Assembly (NCBI RefSeq): GCF_001898805.1
Contig: NZ_MKVJ01000001.1
Span: 277,463-320,703 of the forward strand
Source: Leifsonia sp. 71-9
Lineage (GTDB): Bacteria; Actinomycetota; Actinomycetes; Actinomycetales; Microbacteriaceae
Direction: 5' to 3'
DNA: 43,241 nucleotides
Below, in pieces: positions 29,830 to 39,507 of this stretch. The translations under genes and the position numbers were made by a program. The notes beneath the pieces are model-generated. The model was given only the letters and a program-made list of their open reading frames with translations. It was not told where the DNA came from and ran no database searches. How positions within the stretch are numbered: the stretch's first letter is position 1; each line of letters starts with the position of its first letter.

Positions 29830-31092
29830 GTGAGTTCCGATCCGACGTCGGCCGACGCTCGCGCCGCCGATGCCGCGAACGGCTACGTCCGCTACGCGCC
29901 CACCGCCGGCCCCTCCCGCTGGCTCCTGATCGCCGGGCGCCGCTTCGTCGCCGCCGTGGAGAGCACCGTCTCCGACCAGATCATCGACACCGTCTGGTGG
30001 CTCGCCGGATCCGAGCTCGCGACCATCGAGTCCGTGGTGGGGGCGTTCCCGCTGGCCGGCCCCGACAGTGTCCGCTCGTTCGCCGTCGCCGAGATCGGCC
30101 GGCCCGGCCCGTCCGGCGACGTCGTCGTGACGGCCGTGGTGCGCGGATCGGCCGCGATCGACATCTTCTCCGTCGGCGGCTCCCGCCGGTTCGCATCCGC
30201 GGGCGTACAACCGTGGGTCCTCGCCGAGTTCCGCAGCGTGACCGGTCTCGTGCTGGGCGCCGACGACGCGCCGACCGGCCCCGTGGCGCGGCTGTCCATC
30301 GGCTCCCTGCCGGTCGGCCTGGGCGTCGTCGACGGCGAGCTGCTGACCTGGTCCCTCTCGCCCATCGAGCGGGTGGAGCGGAGCGCCGTCCCGGAGCCGG
30401 ACGCCGCGGTGCGCCCGCAGCCCGCTGCGGCCGCCGAGCCCGATGCGGCAGCGGGAGAGACGATCATCCCGCAGCGCGGCGGAAGCCTGTTCGGGCACGC
30501 GGTGACCCCCGCGGTATCGCCGGTCGCGCTGGCCGGCGGTGAGGTCCCTCCCGTGCCGGAGCTCCCGGTGGCCCACGAGCTGCCCGGCGCCGTCGACATC
30601 GAGGCGCCCCGATCCGGCCGCGACACGCCGGACGCCCTGACGTTCCCGGCGGTGGAGGCCGCGCTGCCCGCCACCGAACCGCTGGTACTCCCGCCCGCCC
30701 CGGCCGCCTTCGCGGTCCGGCTCGGAGCGGGGGACATCCTGCCGCTCGACGTCCCCATCGTGTTCGGTCGGCACCCCTCGCCGTCACGCGTCGAGTCGGG
30801 CGTGACGCCGCGCCTCGTCCGGGTCGTCTCGGCGACGCAGGAGGTGTCGGGCACGCACGTCCGGATCGAGCAATCGGGGGACGCCGTGGTGGTCACCGAC
30901 CTCCGCTCCACCAACGGGACGCGCGTGGTCGCGGCCGGGGGTGCCGGACTCCGCCTGCGGCCCGGCGAGTCGACGGTGGCCCTCGCGGGCGCGACCGTCG
31001 AGATCGGCGACGGTAATATCATCGAGATCACCGCCGCGCCGGGGGGCACTGGGGGCACGGACGGGCACCGAGACGAAGAGGGACGCGAGTGA
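29830..31092 (+). CDS. FHA-domain protein
   Basis: This 420-residue cytoplasmic protein has three parts. An N-terminal globular region of unknown fold spans about 15-185, a Pro/Ala-rich linker about 190-295, and a C-terminal FHA domain about 300-412. The FHA residues that bind phosphothreonine are present: VFGRHPSPSR, VSGTHVRIEQ (Ser/His) and DLRSTNGTRV (Asn). In kinase clusters such proteins are read-out adaptors for the local Ser/Thr kinase. GTG 29830 is preferred over GTG 29806 because of the purine-rich ribosome site. The stop overlaps the phosphatase start (GTGA). Confidence 0.88.
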   Translation: MSSDPTSADARAADAANGYVRYAPTAGPSRWLLIAGRRFVAAVESTVSDQIIDTVWWLAGSELATIESVVGAFPLAGPDSVRSFAVAEIGRPGPSGDVVVTAVVRGSAAIDIFSVGGSRRFASAGVQPWVLAEFRSVTGLVLGADDAPTGPVARLSIGSLPVGLGVVDGELLTWSLSPIERVERSAVPEPDAAVRPQPAAAAEPDAAAGETIIPQRGGSLFGHAVTPAVSPVALAGGEVPPVPELPVAHELPGAVDIEAPRSGRDTPDALTFPAVEAALPATEPLVLPPAPAAFAVRLGAGDILPLDVPIVFGRHPSPSRVESGVTPRLVRVVSATQEVSGTHVRIEQSGDAVVVTDLRSTNGTRVVAAGGAGLRLRPGESTVALAGATVEIGDGNIIEITAAPGGTGGTDGHRDEEGRE

Positions 31093-31925
31093 CCCAGATC
31101 GGTCGCAGCAACAGGCGCCACACCGTGGCCGTGCCCGGCAACCCGGACGCGCGCATCAGCCTCGCCTGGGCGGCGCTGAGCGACAAGGGGTACCGGCGCA
31201 GCGTCAACGAGGACAGCCTCCTCGCCCGCTCGCCGATCTTCGCCGTCGCCGACGGGATGGGCGGCCACACCGCGGGGGACTTCGCCTCGTCCGCCGTCGT
31301 CACCCGGCTCGCCGAGCAGGTCTCCAGCGAGTTCGTCGGCGAGGAGTCGCTGACCGGCGCGCTGCGCTCCGCGGTGGGCGACATGGGCCGCGGCGTCGGG
31401 CACACCGACCTCGGCACCGGGACGACCGTCACCGGACTCGCGCTCACGCTCGTCGACGGATCGCCCTACTGGCTGGTGTTCAACATCGGCGACTCGCGGG
31501 TCTACAGCTATCGCGACGGCACGCTCGAGCAGCTGACCGTCGACCATTCGATCGTCCAGGAGCTCCTTGATGCGGGTGCCATCACCCCGGCCGAGGCCGA
31601 GGTGCACCCGCACAGCAACGTGATCACCCGCGCGGTGGGCTTCAACGAGGACCCGGTCCCCGACTTCTTCCTTTTCCCGATCGTCGCCGGCTCCCGGCTC
31701 CTCGTCTGCTCCGACGGGCTGACGAAGGAGCTCACCGAGCACGGCATCCGGTACTTCCTGGGGGAGGGATCCTCCCCGCTGGACGCGGCCCAGCAGCTCA
31801 TGGACGCGGCCCTCGGCAACGGCGGTCGCGACAATGTGACGGTCGTCGTCGTCGACGTGCTCGCGACCCCGGAGAGCGGTGCGCACCGCGAGGGTTCGTC
31901 CCGGCGGGCGGCCCGCCGCCACTGA
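31089..31925 (+). CDS. PP2C-family Ser/Thr protein phosphatase
   Basis: This 278-residue soluble phosphatase shows the full PPM motif series: SVNEDSLL (first metal Asp nearby), VADGMGGHTAGDFAS, GTTVTGLALT, FNIGDSRVYSYRDG, LEQLTVDHSIV, LLVCSDGLTKEL and GGRDNVTVVVVDV. These bind two Mn/Mg ions for phosphoserine/phosphothreonine hydrolysis. It corresponds to PrpC of the bifidobacterial PFNA cluster and would counteract the kinase at 32065. A hairpin region separates the two genes, so their expression can differ. Confidence 0.95.
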   Translation: MTQIGRSNRRHTVAVPGNPDARISLAWAALSDKGYRRSVNEDSLLARSPIFAVADGMGGHTAGDFASSAVVTRLAEQVSSEFVGEESLTGALRSAVGDMGRGVGHTDLGTGTTVTGLALTLVDGSPYWLVFNIGDSRVYSYRDGTLEQLTVDHSIVQELLDAGAITPAEAEVHPHSNVITRAVGFNEDPVPDFFLFPIVAGSRLLVCSDGLTKELTEHGIRYFLGEGSSPLDAAQQLMDAALGNGGRDNVTVVVVDVLATPESGAHREGSSRRAARRH

Positions 31926-31937
31926 CCCCGTCGCGTG

Positions 31938-31973
31938 ACCCCCGGAGTGGGGGTGCGCGCCGTCGTCGCGCAC
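31938..31973 (+). terminator. Two hairpins between phosphatase and kinase genes
   Basis: ACCCCC-GGAGT-GGGGGT (31938-31954) is directly joined to GTGCGCG / CGCGCAC (31953-31959 and 31967-31973). Neither has a T-run. They fall before the kinase promoter, so partial termination of the FHA-phosphatase transcript is plausible. Confidence 0.45.
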
Positions 31974-31985
31974 GGGCCGCAGCCT

Positions 31986-32014
31986 GCTGACGGCCCTCTG
32001 GCGCTGCCTACAAT
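31986..32014 (+). promoter_or_regulatory. Promoter of kinase-surface-protein operon
   Basis: TACAAT (32009-32014) is a near-consensus -10. GCTGAC at 31986-31991, 17 bp upstream, is an acceptable -35. The kinase GTG follows about 50 nt later with a GGAGGAG ribosome site. Confidence 0.6.
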
Positions 32015-32064
32015 TGGGAAACGCTCGCGTCCGCGAACGTTGTCGACGCGGAACGGAGGAGCCC

Positions 32065-33495
32065 GTGGCCCGGCGTTTGCCGTCCCAGCCGCCGAACCTC
32101 CCCGGCTTCTCGTACGTCCGGGTGCTCGGGTCCGGCGGCTTCGCCGACGTGTTCCTGTACGAGCAGAACATGCCCCGCAGGCAGGTCGCGATCAAGGTCA
32201 TGCTCGCCGAGGTCGTCACGAGCCAGGTCAAGCAGATGTTCCAGGCCGAGGCCAACCTCATGGCCCAGCTCAGCACGCATCCGTCGATCCTGACGGTCTA
32301 TCAGGCGAGCGTCTCCGGGGACGGTCGTCCCTACCTCGTCATGGAGCTGTGCTCGTCCGCGATCGGGCAGCGCTACCGCAGCGAGCCCCTCCCGGTCGCC
32401 GAGGCGCTCAACGTCGGCGTGCGGATCGCGAGCGCGGTGGAGACGGCGCACCGCGCCGGCGTGCTGCACCGCGACATCAAGCCCTCCAACATCCTCAGCA
32501 CGGCCTACGGCCACCCGGTGCTGAGCGACTTCGGCATCGCGGCGACGCTGAGCGAGGCCGACGTCACCGAGGCGATCGGCCTCTCGATCCCGTGGTCCGC
32601 GCCCGAGGTGCTGCTCGACGAGACCAGCGGCACGATCGCGAGCGAGGTGTGGTCGCTGGGGGCGACCGTCTACTCGCTGATCGCCGGCCGATCGCCGTTC
32701 GAGGTCCCCGGCAAGGAGAACACCTCCGCCGAGCTGATCCACCGCATCACCAAGGGGCGCCCGCAGCCCATCGACCGGCCGGACGTGCCGCCGCGGCTGG
32801 AGCAGGTGCTGCTGCGGTCGATGGCGCGCAAGCCGTCCCAGCGCCAGCGGTCGGCGCTCGAGTTCGTCCGCGAGCTGCAGGCGGTGGAGCAGGAGCTCGG
32901 ACTCCCGCAGACGCCGGTCGAGGTCGCCACCGACGACTGGGCGCGCGCGACCGCCGTCGACCCGGAGGACCGTACGCGGGTGAAGGGCGTGGTCGCGGTC
33001 GACCCGGCCGGTTCGACCCGCCGCCGGCGGCGTGCCCCGGCGGCGACCGCGGCGACGCGGTCGCCGACCCGCACGATCGTGCGGGAGAGCGCGGGGAGTG
33101 CGCCCGGCACCGGCCCGGTGGCGCCGGCGCGTGCGCCTCGGGCGCTCGTCTACTCGCTGGTCGCCTGCGCGGCGCTCGTCGTGGTCCTCGGGGTGATCGC
33201 CTCGATCGTGCTCGTCCGGGCCGGAGCCTCGGACGGCATCCCCGCCGTCCGTGATCTCAGCGGCCGGGTCGACGGCAGCACGATCGTCTTCAGCTGGAGC
33301 GATCCCGGGTTGCAGTCCGGCGACGTGTACCAGGTGACGGTCGACGATCAGCCGCCCGCGAGTCAGCGCACCTCCGAGTTCCGGGTGGACGCGCGGGCCG
33401 GCCAGACGGTCTGCGTGACCGTGACGGTGAACCGCGACGGCAAGACCGGGTCGCCGAGCGGCGAGAAGTGCGTCGAACGGGGCGGCGGGTCGTGA
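32065..33495 (+). CDS. Transmembrane Ser/Thr protein kinase (Pkb2-like)
   Basis: This 476-residue kinase has a cytoplasmic catalytic domain (about 13-285) with glycine loop LGSGGFADVF (21-30), Lys44 in VAIK, Glu62, HRDIKPSN (135-142), DFG (155-157) and APE (179-181), all intact. A basic juxtamembrane linker rich in Arg, Thr and Pro follows. One transmembrane helix spans about 358-386. The extracellular tail of about 90 residues has an FN3-like pattern (DGSTIVFSWSDPG, VYQVTVD, VCVTVTVN) and two Cys. PASTA repeats are absent, so this is not PknB. The stop overlaps the giant surface-protein start (GTGA). Confidence 0.94.
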   Translation: MARRLPSQPPNLPGFSYVRVLGSGGFADVFLYEQNMPRRQVAIKVMLAEVVTSQVKQMFQAEANLMAQLSTHPSILTVYQASVSGDGRPYLVMELCSSAIGQRYRSEPLPVAEALNVGVRIASAVETAHRAGVLHRDIKPSNILSTAYGHPVLSDFGIAATLSEADVTEAIGLSIPWSAPEVLLDETSGTIASEVWSLGATVYSLIAGRSPFEVPGKENTSAELIHRITKGRPQPIDRPDVPPRLEQVLLRSMARKPSQRQRSALEFVRELQAVEQELGLPQTPVEVATDDWARATAVDPEDRTRVKGVVAVDPAGSTRRRRRAPAATAATRSPTRTIVRESAGSAPGTGPVAPARAPRALVYSLVACAALVVVLGVIASIVLVRAGASDGIPAVRDLSGRVDGSTIVFSWSDPGLQSGDVYQVTVDDQPPASQRTSEFRVDARAGQTVCVTVTVNRDGKTGSPSGEKCVERGGGS

Positions 33496-36400
33496 GCCGG
33501 CTGGGCGCCGCCTGGACGTGGGTCGCAGCGCACAAGTCGATCGCCGCCACCGCGCTGAGCGGAACGGTGGTCGCGGCGCTCGTCACCACGCTGGCGGTCG
33601 TCTCGGGAGGCTACAGCGCCCAGCACCTCCAGCTCGATGACGCGTCGGTCTGGGTGGCCAGCGACGCGAAGAAGGCGCTCGGCCGGGCCAACACCGAGAT
33701 CGACAAGCTCAACTCGGTCGTGGCGGGCACCGGCGAGGCGCTCGAGGTGGTGCAGGACGGCGAGAACGTCCTGCTGATCGACCGGGAGGCCAACACGGTC
33801 TCGGTGGTCGACCCCGCGACCGCGGAGGCCGGCAAATCCGTGGCGCTGCCGCCGCGGTCGCCGGAGGTGTTCCTCGCAGGCGACCGGGTGGCGCTGCTGT
33901 CCCAGACGACCGGCCAGCTCTGGCTGACGAGCGTCGGCCAGCTCGACCAGTTCAACTCCGGCTCGGCCGCGACGGTCGATCTGGGCGGACGCACCGTCGC
34001 GGCGATGGACCCGTCCGGCGCCCTCGTGACCTATCAGCCGTCGACGCGCTCCGTCGTGCGGATCCAGTTGAGCGGGAGCGAGCCGTCGACGACGACGACG
34101 AAGGTGGCGACGAGCGGCGACGGCGCGAACGTCTCGCTCACCACGGTGGCCGGCCATTGGGCCCTCCTCGATCCGGACGAGCGGCGGCTCTGGATCGACG
34201 GACGCTCCGTCAGCCTGTCGTCCCGCCTCGGCCAGAACGCGGATCCGGTGCTGCAGCAGCCTTCCGCGACGGGGGATGCGGTCTGGATCGGGACCGCGAG
34301 CGGCGTCGTCCGAGTGCCCCTGGACGGGACCGCGGCCTCCACGCCCTTCTCCGCCGCGTCCGGCGCTGCGGCCGCGCCGGTGACGGTCGGCGACTGCACG
34401 TACGCCGGCTGGAACGACGGAACCGCCTGGCGTTCGTGCGGGGCCTCGGGGACGGGGGAGCGGTCGGCCCTCGGTGACGTGCCGTCGGGCGCGACGCTCG
34501 CTTTCCGGGTGAACGGGGACCGCGCCGTGCTGAACGACACCCGGTCCGGTGTCTCCTGGGCCGTGCAGAGCGGGAACACGCGCATCGACAACTGGGACGA
34601 GCTGGTCGCGAAGAAGACGACGCAGGAGCTCGTCGACCAGTCGAAGCAGGACACCGCGCCGCAGTTCGAGAAGCAGGAGCAGCCTCCCGTCGCGGTCGAC
34701 GACCAGTTCGGCGCGCGTCCGGGGCGTGTCACCCCGCTGCCGGTGCTGCTCAACGACTACGACCCCAACGGCGACGTGCTCACGATCGACTCCTTCACCG
34801 CCATCCCGGACCAGCAGGGCACGATCGAGCTGACCAACGCCGACCAGCAGCTGCAGATCTCGCTGCCGGACACCGCGAGCGGAGCGATCGCGTTCGACTA
34901 CACCATCTCCGATGGGCGCGGCGGGACCGCCACCGCGCACGTGACCGTCACCGTGCGCGGGCCGCAGGAGAACTCGCCGCCGGTCTGCGTGCGCAACGCG
35001 AAGGCCGTCGTCCAGACCGGCGGGCGGGTGACCTCCGATGTGCTGGGGGACTGCTACGACCCCGACGGCGACTCGTTCTACCTCGCCGGCGCCACGGTGC
35101 CGGCTCCGGACACCGTGACCTTCACCCCGCAGGGCCAGGTGGCGTTCTCCGACCACGGCGAGGGCGGCGACCTCAAGGACGTCGCGCTCGTGCTCTCCGA
35201 CGGCCGCGCGGAGGGCACCGGCCTGCTCGCCGTCACCGTGCGCGCCCCCGGCCAGGTGCCGATCATCGCGGATCCGTTCGCCGTGCTCGCGTACGAGGGC
35301 CAGGAGGTGACCATCCAGCCGCTCGACCATGTGCGCGGCGGCAACGGCACGGTGCGGCTGGCGACGGTGCCCACGAAGGCGGACGCCACGATCACCCCGG
35401 ACTATCAGGGCGGCACGTTCCGGTTCGACTCCGATCAGCCCGGCACCCACAACATCGAGTACTCGGTGACGGACGGCGTGGTCACGACGACGGGGCTGGT
35501 CCGGGTGGAGGTCAAGGCGCCGCCCGGTGCGAAGACCGCGCCCATCGCCGTGCCGCACACGGCCTTCATCCGCGAACAGGCGACGCAGGATGTCGACGTG
35601 CTCGCCACGGACATCGACCCGTCGGGCGGCGTGCTGCTGGTGACGGGCGTCAGCGAGCCGGAGGCGAGCACAGGCGTGCACGTCCAGGTGCTGCAGCAGC
35701 GCACGCTCCGGGTCACGCTGAGCCGGCCGCTCGCCGGCCCGGTCGACTTCCACTACCGCCTCAGCAACGGGCTCGCCGACACCACGGGCACGGTCACGGT
35801 CGTCCAGCTGCCGCCGCTCACGGTGCATCAGCCCCCGATCGCCGCGCCCGACTCGGTGGCGGTGCGGGTCGGCGACGTGGTGGACATCCCGGTGCTGGCG
35901 AACGACGTGCAGCCGGACGGCGACAAGCTCACCCTCGACCCGACCCTCGCGGCGCCGCTCCCCGCGGGCGCCGGCCTCCTCTTCGCCAGCGGCGACCACC
36001 TGCGCTACCTGGCGCCGACCAAGCCAGGCAACTACACCGCCGCGTACAAGGTGGTCGGCGAGGACGGCCAATGGGCGACGGCCGACGTCACGATCGCCGT
36101 GCGCGAGCGCGACGCGGCCACGAACAACCCGCCCGTGCCCAAGACGGTGACGGCCCGCGTCCTCGCCGGCGACGTGGTGCGGATCACGATCCCGCTCTCG
36201 GGCATCGACCCCGACGGCGACTCCGTGCAGTTCATCGGCCAGGAGACGAACCCGCAGAAGGGCGCGGTGATCGCCTCCGGCCCCGACTGGATGGACTTCC
36301 AGGCCGGCGACTACGCGGCCGGGACCGACACCTTCACGTACGCAGTGGTCGATGCGCTCGGCGCGCGCGCCACCGGCACCGTCCGCGTCGGCATCGCCGC

Positions 36401-39400
36401 GCGGGTCGAGGGCGCGCGCAACCCCGTGGCGGTGGAGGACGACGTCACCACGCGCCCCGGCAAGACCCTCAGCGTCCAGGTGCTCGCCAACGACAGCGAC
36501 CCGGACGGCAGCCCGCTGGCGGTGACGGGGGTCACCTCCCTCGACGGCACGGCGAAGGCCAAGGTCTCGGGAGACATCGTGGTCGTCTCGGCTCCGGAGA
36601 AGGAGGGCGTCTACGGCTTCCTCTACACGATCCAGAACGAGCGCGGCGGGACCAGCCAGGCGTTCCTCCGCGTGACGGTGGACGCGAACGCGCCGCCCGC
36701 CCGCCCGCTCGTGGACGACACGACGCTCGGCCTCTCCGACATCCTGGGCAAGGACCACGTCGACGTGAACGTCCTGGCGAACGTGTTCTTCGCCGACGGG
36801 GCCGTCTCGACCCTGAAGCTGTCGGTCGTCCCCGGCTACGGGAACAGCGCCCAGGTCACCGCGGGCAAGCGCGTGCGGGTGACCATCGGCGCCAAGAGCC
36901 AGATCATCCCGTTCGCCGTCGCGAACCCCGAGGACACCTCCGTCGTGGCGTACGGCTTCGTGCACGTGCCCGGGTACGACGACGCGCTCCCGCAGGTGAA
37001 GCGCGGCGCGCCGAAGCTCTCGGTCGTCAGCGAGAAGACCCTCACCATCCGGCTCAACGACTACATCGTGGCGGTGGGCGGCCGCAAGGTGCGGCTGACC
37101 GACGCGGCGACCGTCCGGGCGACCCACGCCAACGGCGACGACCTCGTGGTGAGCGGCGACACCCTGCAGTACACGTCGTCGGCGCGGTACTTCGGCCCGG
37201 CCTCCATCTCGTTCCAGGTGACGGACGGGTCGAGCGCGACCGATCCGCAGGGCAACGTCGCCACGATCGTGCTCCCGATCGACGTGACGCCGCGCGAGAA
37301 CCAGCCGCCGGTGTTCACGGGTGCACTGATCGACTTCGAGCCGGGCCAGAGCAAGACGATCGACCTGACCAAGCTCACGAGCTACCCGTATGCGAAGGAC
37401 CAGGGCGAGCTCACCTACTCGGTCCAGGATCCGCAGCCCGCCGGCGTCACGACCTCCCTGAGCGGCCAGAAGCTGACGGTCGCGGTCGCGGCCGGCGCGC
37501 AGAAGGGATCCACCCCGTCGATCTCCATCGGGGTCAAAGATGCGGTCAACGCCGGGCAGGCGGGGCGCATCGACATCAACGTGGTGCCCTCGACCCGGCC
37601 GTTGGCGAGCCCGCAGCCCGATCGCGTGATCGCGCCGCGCGGTCAGACGACGCGGGTCGACGTGCTCGCCAACGACGCCGCGACCAACCCGTTCCCGGGC
37701 AAACCGTTGCGGGTCGTCGCGGTGCGCGGCCTCGGCGGCGCCCTCCCGAGCGGGGTGAGCATCGTCCCGAGCGCGGACAACGCGACGCTGGACGTGACCG
37801 TGTCGACGACGGCGGCACCGGCGGACACCACGCTGCAGTACGAGGTCGCCGACGCCACCGGCGACCCGGACCGCTACACCTGGGGCACCATCACGATCTC
37901 CGTGCAGGACCGCCCGTCGCCGGTGTCGAACGTGCAGATCACGGCCATCGGCGACCGCAGCCTCACGGTGAGCTGGATCCCGGGGGCGTTCAACAACGCG
38001 GCGATCACCGGCTTCGAGGTGACCACGACCGCCGCCGCCAGCGGCGCGACGCTGGCGACCACCACGTGCACCACGACCTCCTGCGCCATCCAGACGCCGG
38101 GCAACGGACCGGACAACGCCGTGCGGTTAAGCGTGCGCGCGCGCAACGCCCTCGGCCTCTCGGACCCGACCCCCTACGCCGAGGCGACGTGGTCGGACGT
38201 GGTGCCGAACGCTCCCGCCGGGGTGGCGGCGACCGCGCTGAACAACGGTCTGCGCGTCACGTGGACGAAACCCGCCAACGCGGCCGGCGCCAGCCCGATC
38301 ACGTCGTACCTGGTGACGGTGGGCGGCGTGGCCAGCTCGCTGCAGGTCTCGGGATCGGACGCCGTCGGCACCGCGTACGCGCTCAACGTGACCGACGCGA
38401 CGCTGGCCAACGGGATCTCCGTGGGCATCACGGTCGCCTCGCGGAACGAGTTCTACCAGGGCCGCACCACCTGGAACCAGACGCAGAGCAGCGGCGTCCC
38501 GGCGGGAGCGCCGCTCGTCACGGCCGTGGCGCCGGTCGCGTCGCCGAACACGGCCGACGGCAGCACGGCCACGCTCAGCTGGCCCGGCGTCTTCAGCGAC
38601 AACGGCCGGGCGATCGTCGCGTACTTCGCGGGCGTCTACCAGGGCGGCGCCCAGCCGAGCTGCACGGTCACCGGGGTGGAGAACGGCAGCCCGGTCCTGC
38701 ACGTCGACCCGCCCTCCGGGTCGTTCAAGAAGACGCAGGGAGGCAGCGTCGACTTCTCCGGGCTGCAGCCGAACCAGACGTACAACTTCGTCGTGTACGC
38801 GTACAACGGTCAGGGGTGCACGGCCAGCCCCGTCGTCACGGCCACCCAGCGCCGCGCGCCCGGCCAGGTGTCCGACGTCGCGGTCGACCCGTCCCTGACG
38901 ACCAGCGCGACCGGCCTGTTCGACTTCTCCATCGGGACCGTCGCCTACGCGGCCGGCAGCGGGACGACGTCGACGGTGTCGTACACGCTGACCTCGGGCG
39001 GGAGCGCGATCGACAGCGGCGTCCTGACCTCCACGAACCGGATCGCCGCGGGCGCGAACGGCCCGCACTACGGCATGGACCTCGCGATCACGATCACCCA
39101 GATCTGCGAGACCTACCCCGACGGCGCCCAGCTCTGCCACGATCAGTCCGCGAACAGCTTCCCCCTCGGCGTCGCCGTGAGCACCGCGATCGGCGGTCAG
39201 CACTACGACGCCGCGACCCGCACGTTCACCTGGACGGCGTGGCCGACGGGGGCGGGCTATTCGGCCGTCCGGTACAGCTGCGGCGGCGCGAACGCGGACA
39301 TGCCCGCGGTCGGGGAGTCCGCGAGCTGCCAGGCTCCCGGCACCGACCCGGACCCCGCCCTGGTCATCTCGGTGACGCGGAACGCGGGCGACACGTACAG

Positions 39401-39431
39401 CACCCCCTACAACGCTTCGGGCATGCAATGA
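33492..39431 (+). CDS. Giant Ig-like/FN3 repeat membrane surface protein
   Basis: This 1979-residue protein has a short cytoplasmic N-tail and one transmembrane signal anchor (about 15-40). An extracellular beta-rich, propeller-like region follows (about 50-380; repeated DRVALLSQ, WLTSVG, VWIGTASG strands). About eleven Ig-like repeats then run from about 397 to 1470, each near 97 residues and opening with a phrase like PPVAVDD...RPG...VLANDxDPDGD. FN3-type domains start near 1475 (SPVSNVQIT), 1572 (APAGVAAT) and 1678, with a divergent C-terminal pair to 1979. There is no LPXTG, so it stays anchored by its N-terminus. It matches the fn3 gene of the PFNA cluster; a role in adhesion or envelope sensing is inferred. 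Confidence 0.92.
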   Translation: MSRLGAAWTWVAAHKSIAATALSGTVVAALVTTLAVVSGGYSAQHLQLDDASVWVASDAKKALGRANTEIDKLNSVVAGTGEALEVVQDGENVLLIDREANTVSVVDPATAEAGKSVALPPRSPEVFLAGDRVALLSQTTGQLWLTSVGQLDQFNSGSAATVDLGGRTVAAMDPSGALVTYQPSTRSVVRIQLSGSEPSTTTTKVATSGDGANVSLTTVAGHWALLDPDERRLWIDGRSVSLSSRLGQNADPVLQQPSATGDAVWIGTASGVVRVPLDGTAASTPFSAASGAAAAPVTVGDCTYAGWNDGTAWRSCGASGTGERSALGDVPSGATLAFRVNGDRAVLNDTRSGVSWAVQSGNTRIDNWDELVAKKTTQELVDQSKQDTAPQFEKQEQPPVAVDDQFGARPGRVTPLPVLLNDYDPNGDVLTIDSFTAIPDQQGTIELTNADQQLQISLPDTASGAIAFDYTISDGRGGTATAHVTVTVRGPQENSPPVCVRNAKAVVQTGGRVTSDVLGDCYDPDGDSFYLAGATVPAPDTVTFTPQGQVAFSDHGEGGDLKDVALVLSDGRAEGTGLLAVTVRAPGQVPIIADPFAVLAYEGQEVTIQPLDHVRGGNGTVRLATVPTKADATITPDYQGGTFRFDSDQPGTHNIEYSVTDGVVTTTGLVRVEVKAPPGAKTAPIAVPHTAFIREQATQDVDVLATDIDPSGGVLLVTGVSEPEASTGVHVQVLQQRTLRVTLSRPLAGPVDFHYRLSNGLADTTGTVTVVQLPPLTVHQPPIAAPDSVAVRVGDVVDIPVLANDVQPDGDKLTLDPTLAAPLPAGAGLLFASGDHLRYLAPTKPGNYTAAYKVVGEDGQWATADVTIAVRERDAATNNPPVPKTVTARVLAGDVVRITIPLSGIDPDGDSVQFIGQETNPQKGAVIASGPDWMDFQAGDYAAGTDTFTYAVVDALGARATGTVRVGIAARVEGARNPVAVEDDVTTRPGKTLSVQVLANDSDPDGSPLAVTGVTSLDGTAKAKVSGDIVVVSAPEKEGVYGFLYTIQNERGGTSQAFLRVTVDANAPPARPLVDDTTLGLSDILGKDHVDVNVLANVFFADGAVSTLKLSVVPGYGNSAQVTAGKRVRVTIGAKSQIIPFAVANPEDTSVVAYGFVHVPGYDDALPQVKRGAPKLSVVSEKTLTIRLNDYIVAVGGRKVRLTDAATVRATHANGDDLVVSGDTLQYTSSARYFGPASISFQVTDGSSATDPQGNVATIVLPIDVTPRENQPPVFTGALIDFEPGQSKTIDLTKLTSYPYAKDQGELTYSVQDPQPAGVTTSLSGQKLTVAVAAGAQKGSTPSISIGVKDAVNAGQAGRIDINVVPSTRPLASPQPDRVIAPRGQTTRVDVLANDAATNPFPGKPLRVVAVRGLGGALPSGVSIVPSADNATLDVTVSTTAAPADTTLQYEVADATGDPDRYTWGTITISVQDRPSPVSNVQITAIGDRSLTVSWIPGAFNNAAITGFEVTTTAAASGATLATTTCTTTSCAIQTPGNGPDNAVRLSVRARNALGLSDPTPYAEATWSDVVPNAPAGVAATALNNGLRVTWTKPANAAGASPITSYLVTVGGVASSLQVSGSDAVGTAYALNVTDATLANGISVGITVASRNEFYQGRTTWNQTQSSGVPAGAPLVTAVAPVASPNTADGSTATLSWPGVFSDNGRAIVAYFAGVYQGGAQPSCTVTGVENGSPVLHVDPPSGSFKKTQGGSVDFSGLQPNQTYNFVVYAYNGQGCTASPVVTATQRRAPGQVSDVAVDPSLTTSATGLFDFSIGTVAYAAGSGTTSTVSYTLTSGGSAIDSGVLTSTNRIAAGANGPHYGMDLAITITQICETYPDGAQLCHDQSANSFPLGVAVSTAIGGQHYDAATRTFTWTAWPTGAGYSAVRYSCGGANADMPAVGESASCQAPGTDPDPALVISVTRNAGDTYSTPYNASGMQ

Positions 39432-39507
39432 CGAGGCGGCGTCATACTGATGTCCGGACCGGCTCGCCGCAGTCCGCATCCTGTTCCCCATCCCGAGAGG
39501 CCCGCGC
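39432..39507 (+). promoter_or_regulatory. Gap between surface-protein and MoxR genes
   Basis: This 76-bp gap is the only break in the coupled chain from kinase to transglutaminase. It has a -10-like CATACT near 39442-39447 and GAGAGG before the MoxR ATG, so an internal promoter is possible. Confidence 0.3.

Noticed and set aside
33363-37127. 1254-codon open frame on the minus strand
   Set aside because: Antisense shadow of the giant surface-protein gene; composition is Arg/His/Val/Asp low complexity with no recognisable fold.
33492-39431. DNA-level tandem repeat array
   Set aside because: The Ig-like repeats are similar only in protein pattern; I saw no long identical DNA units.
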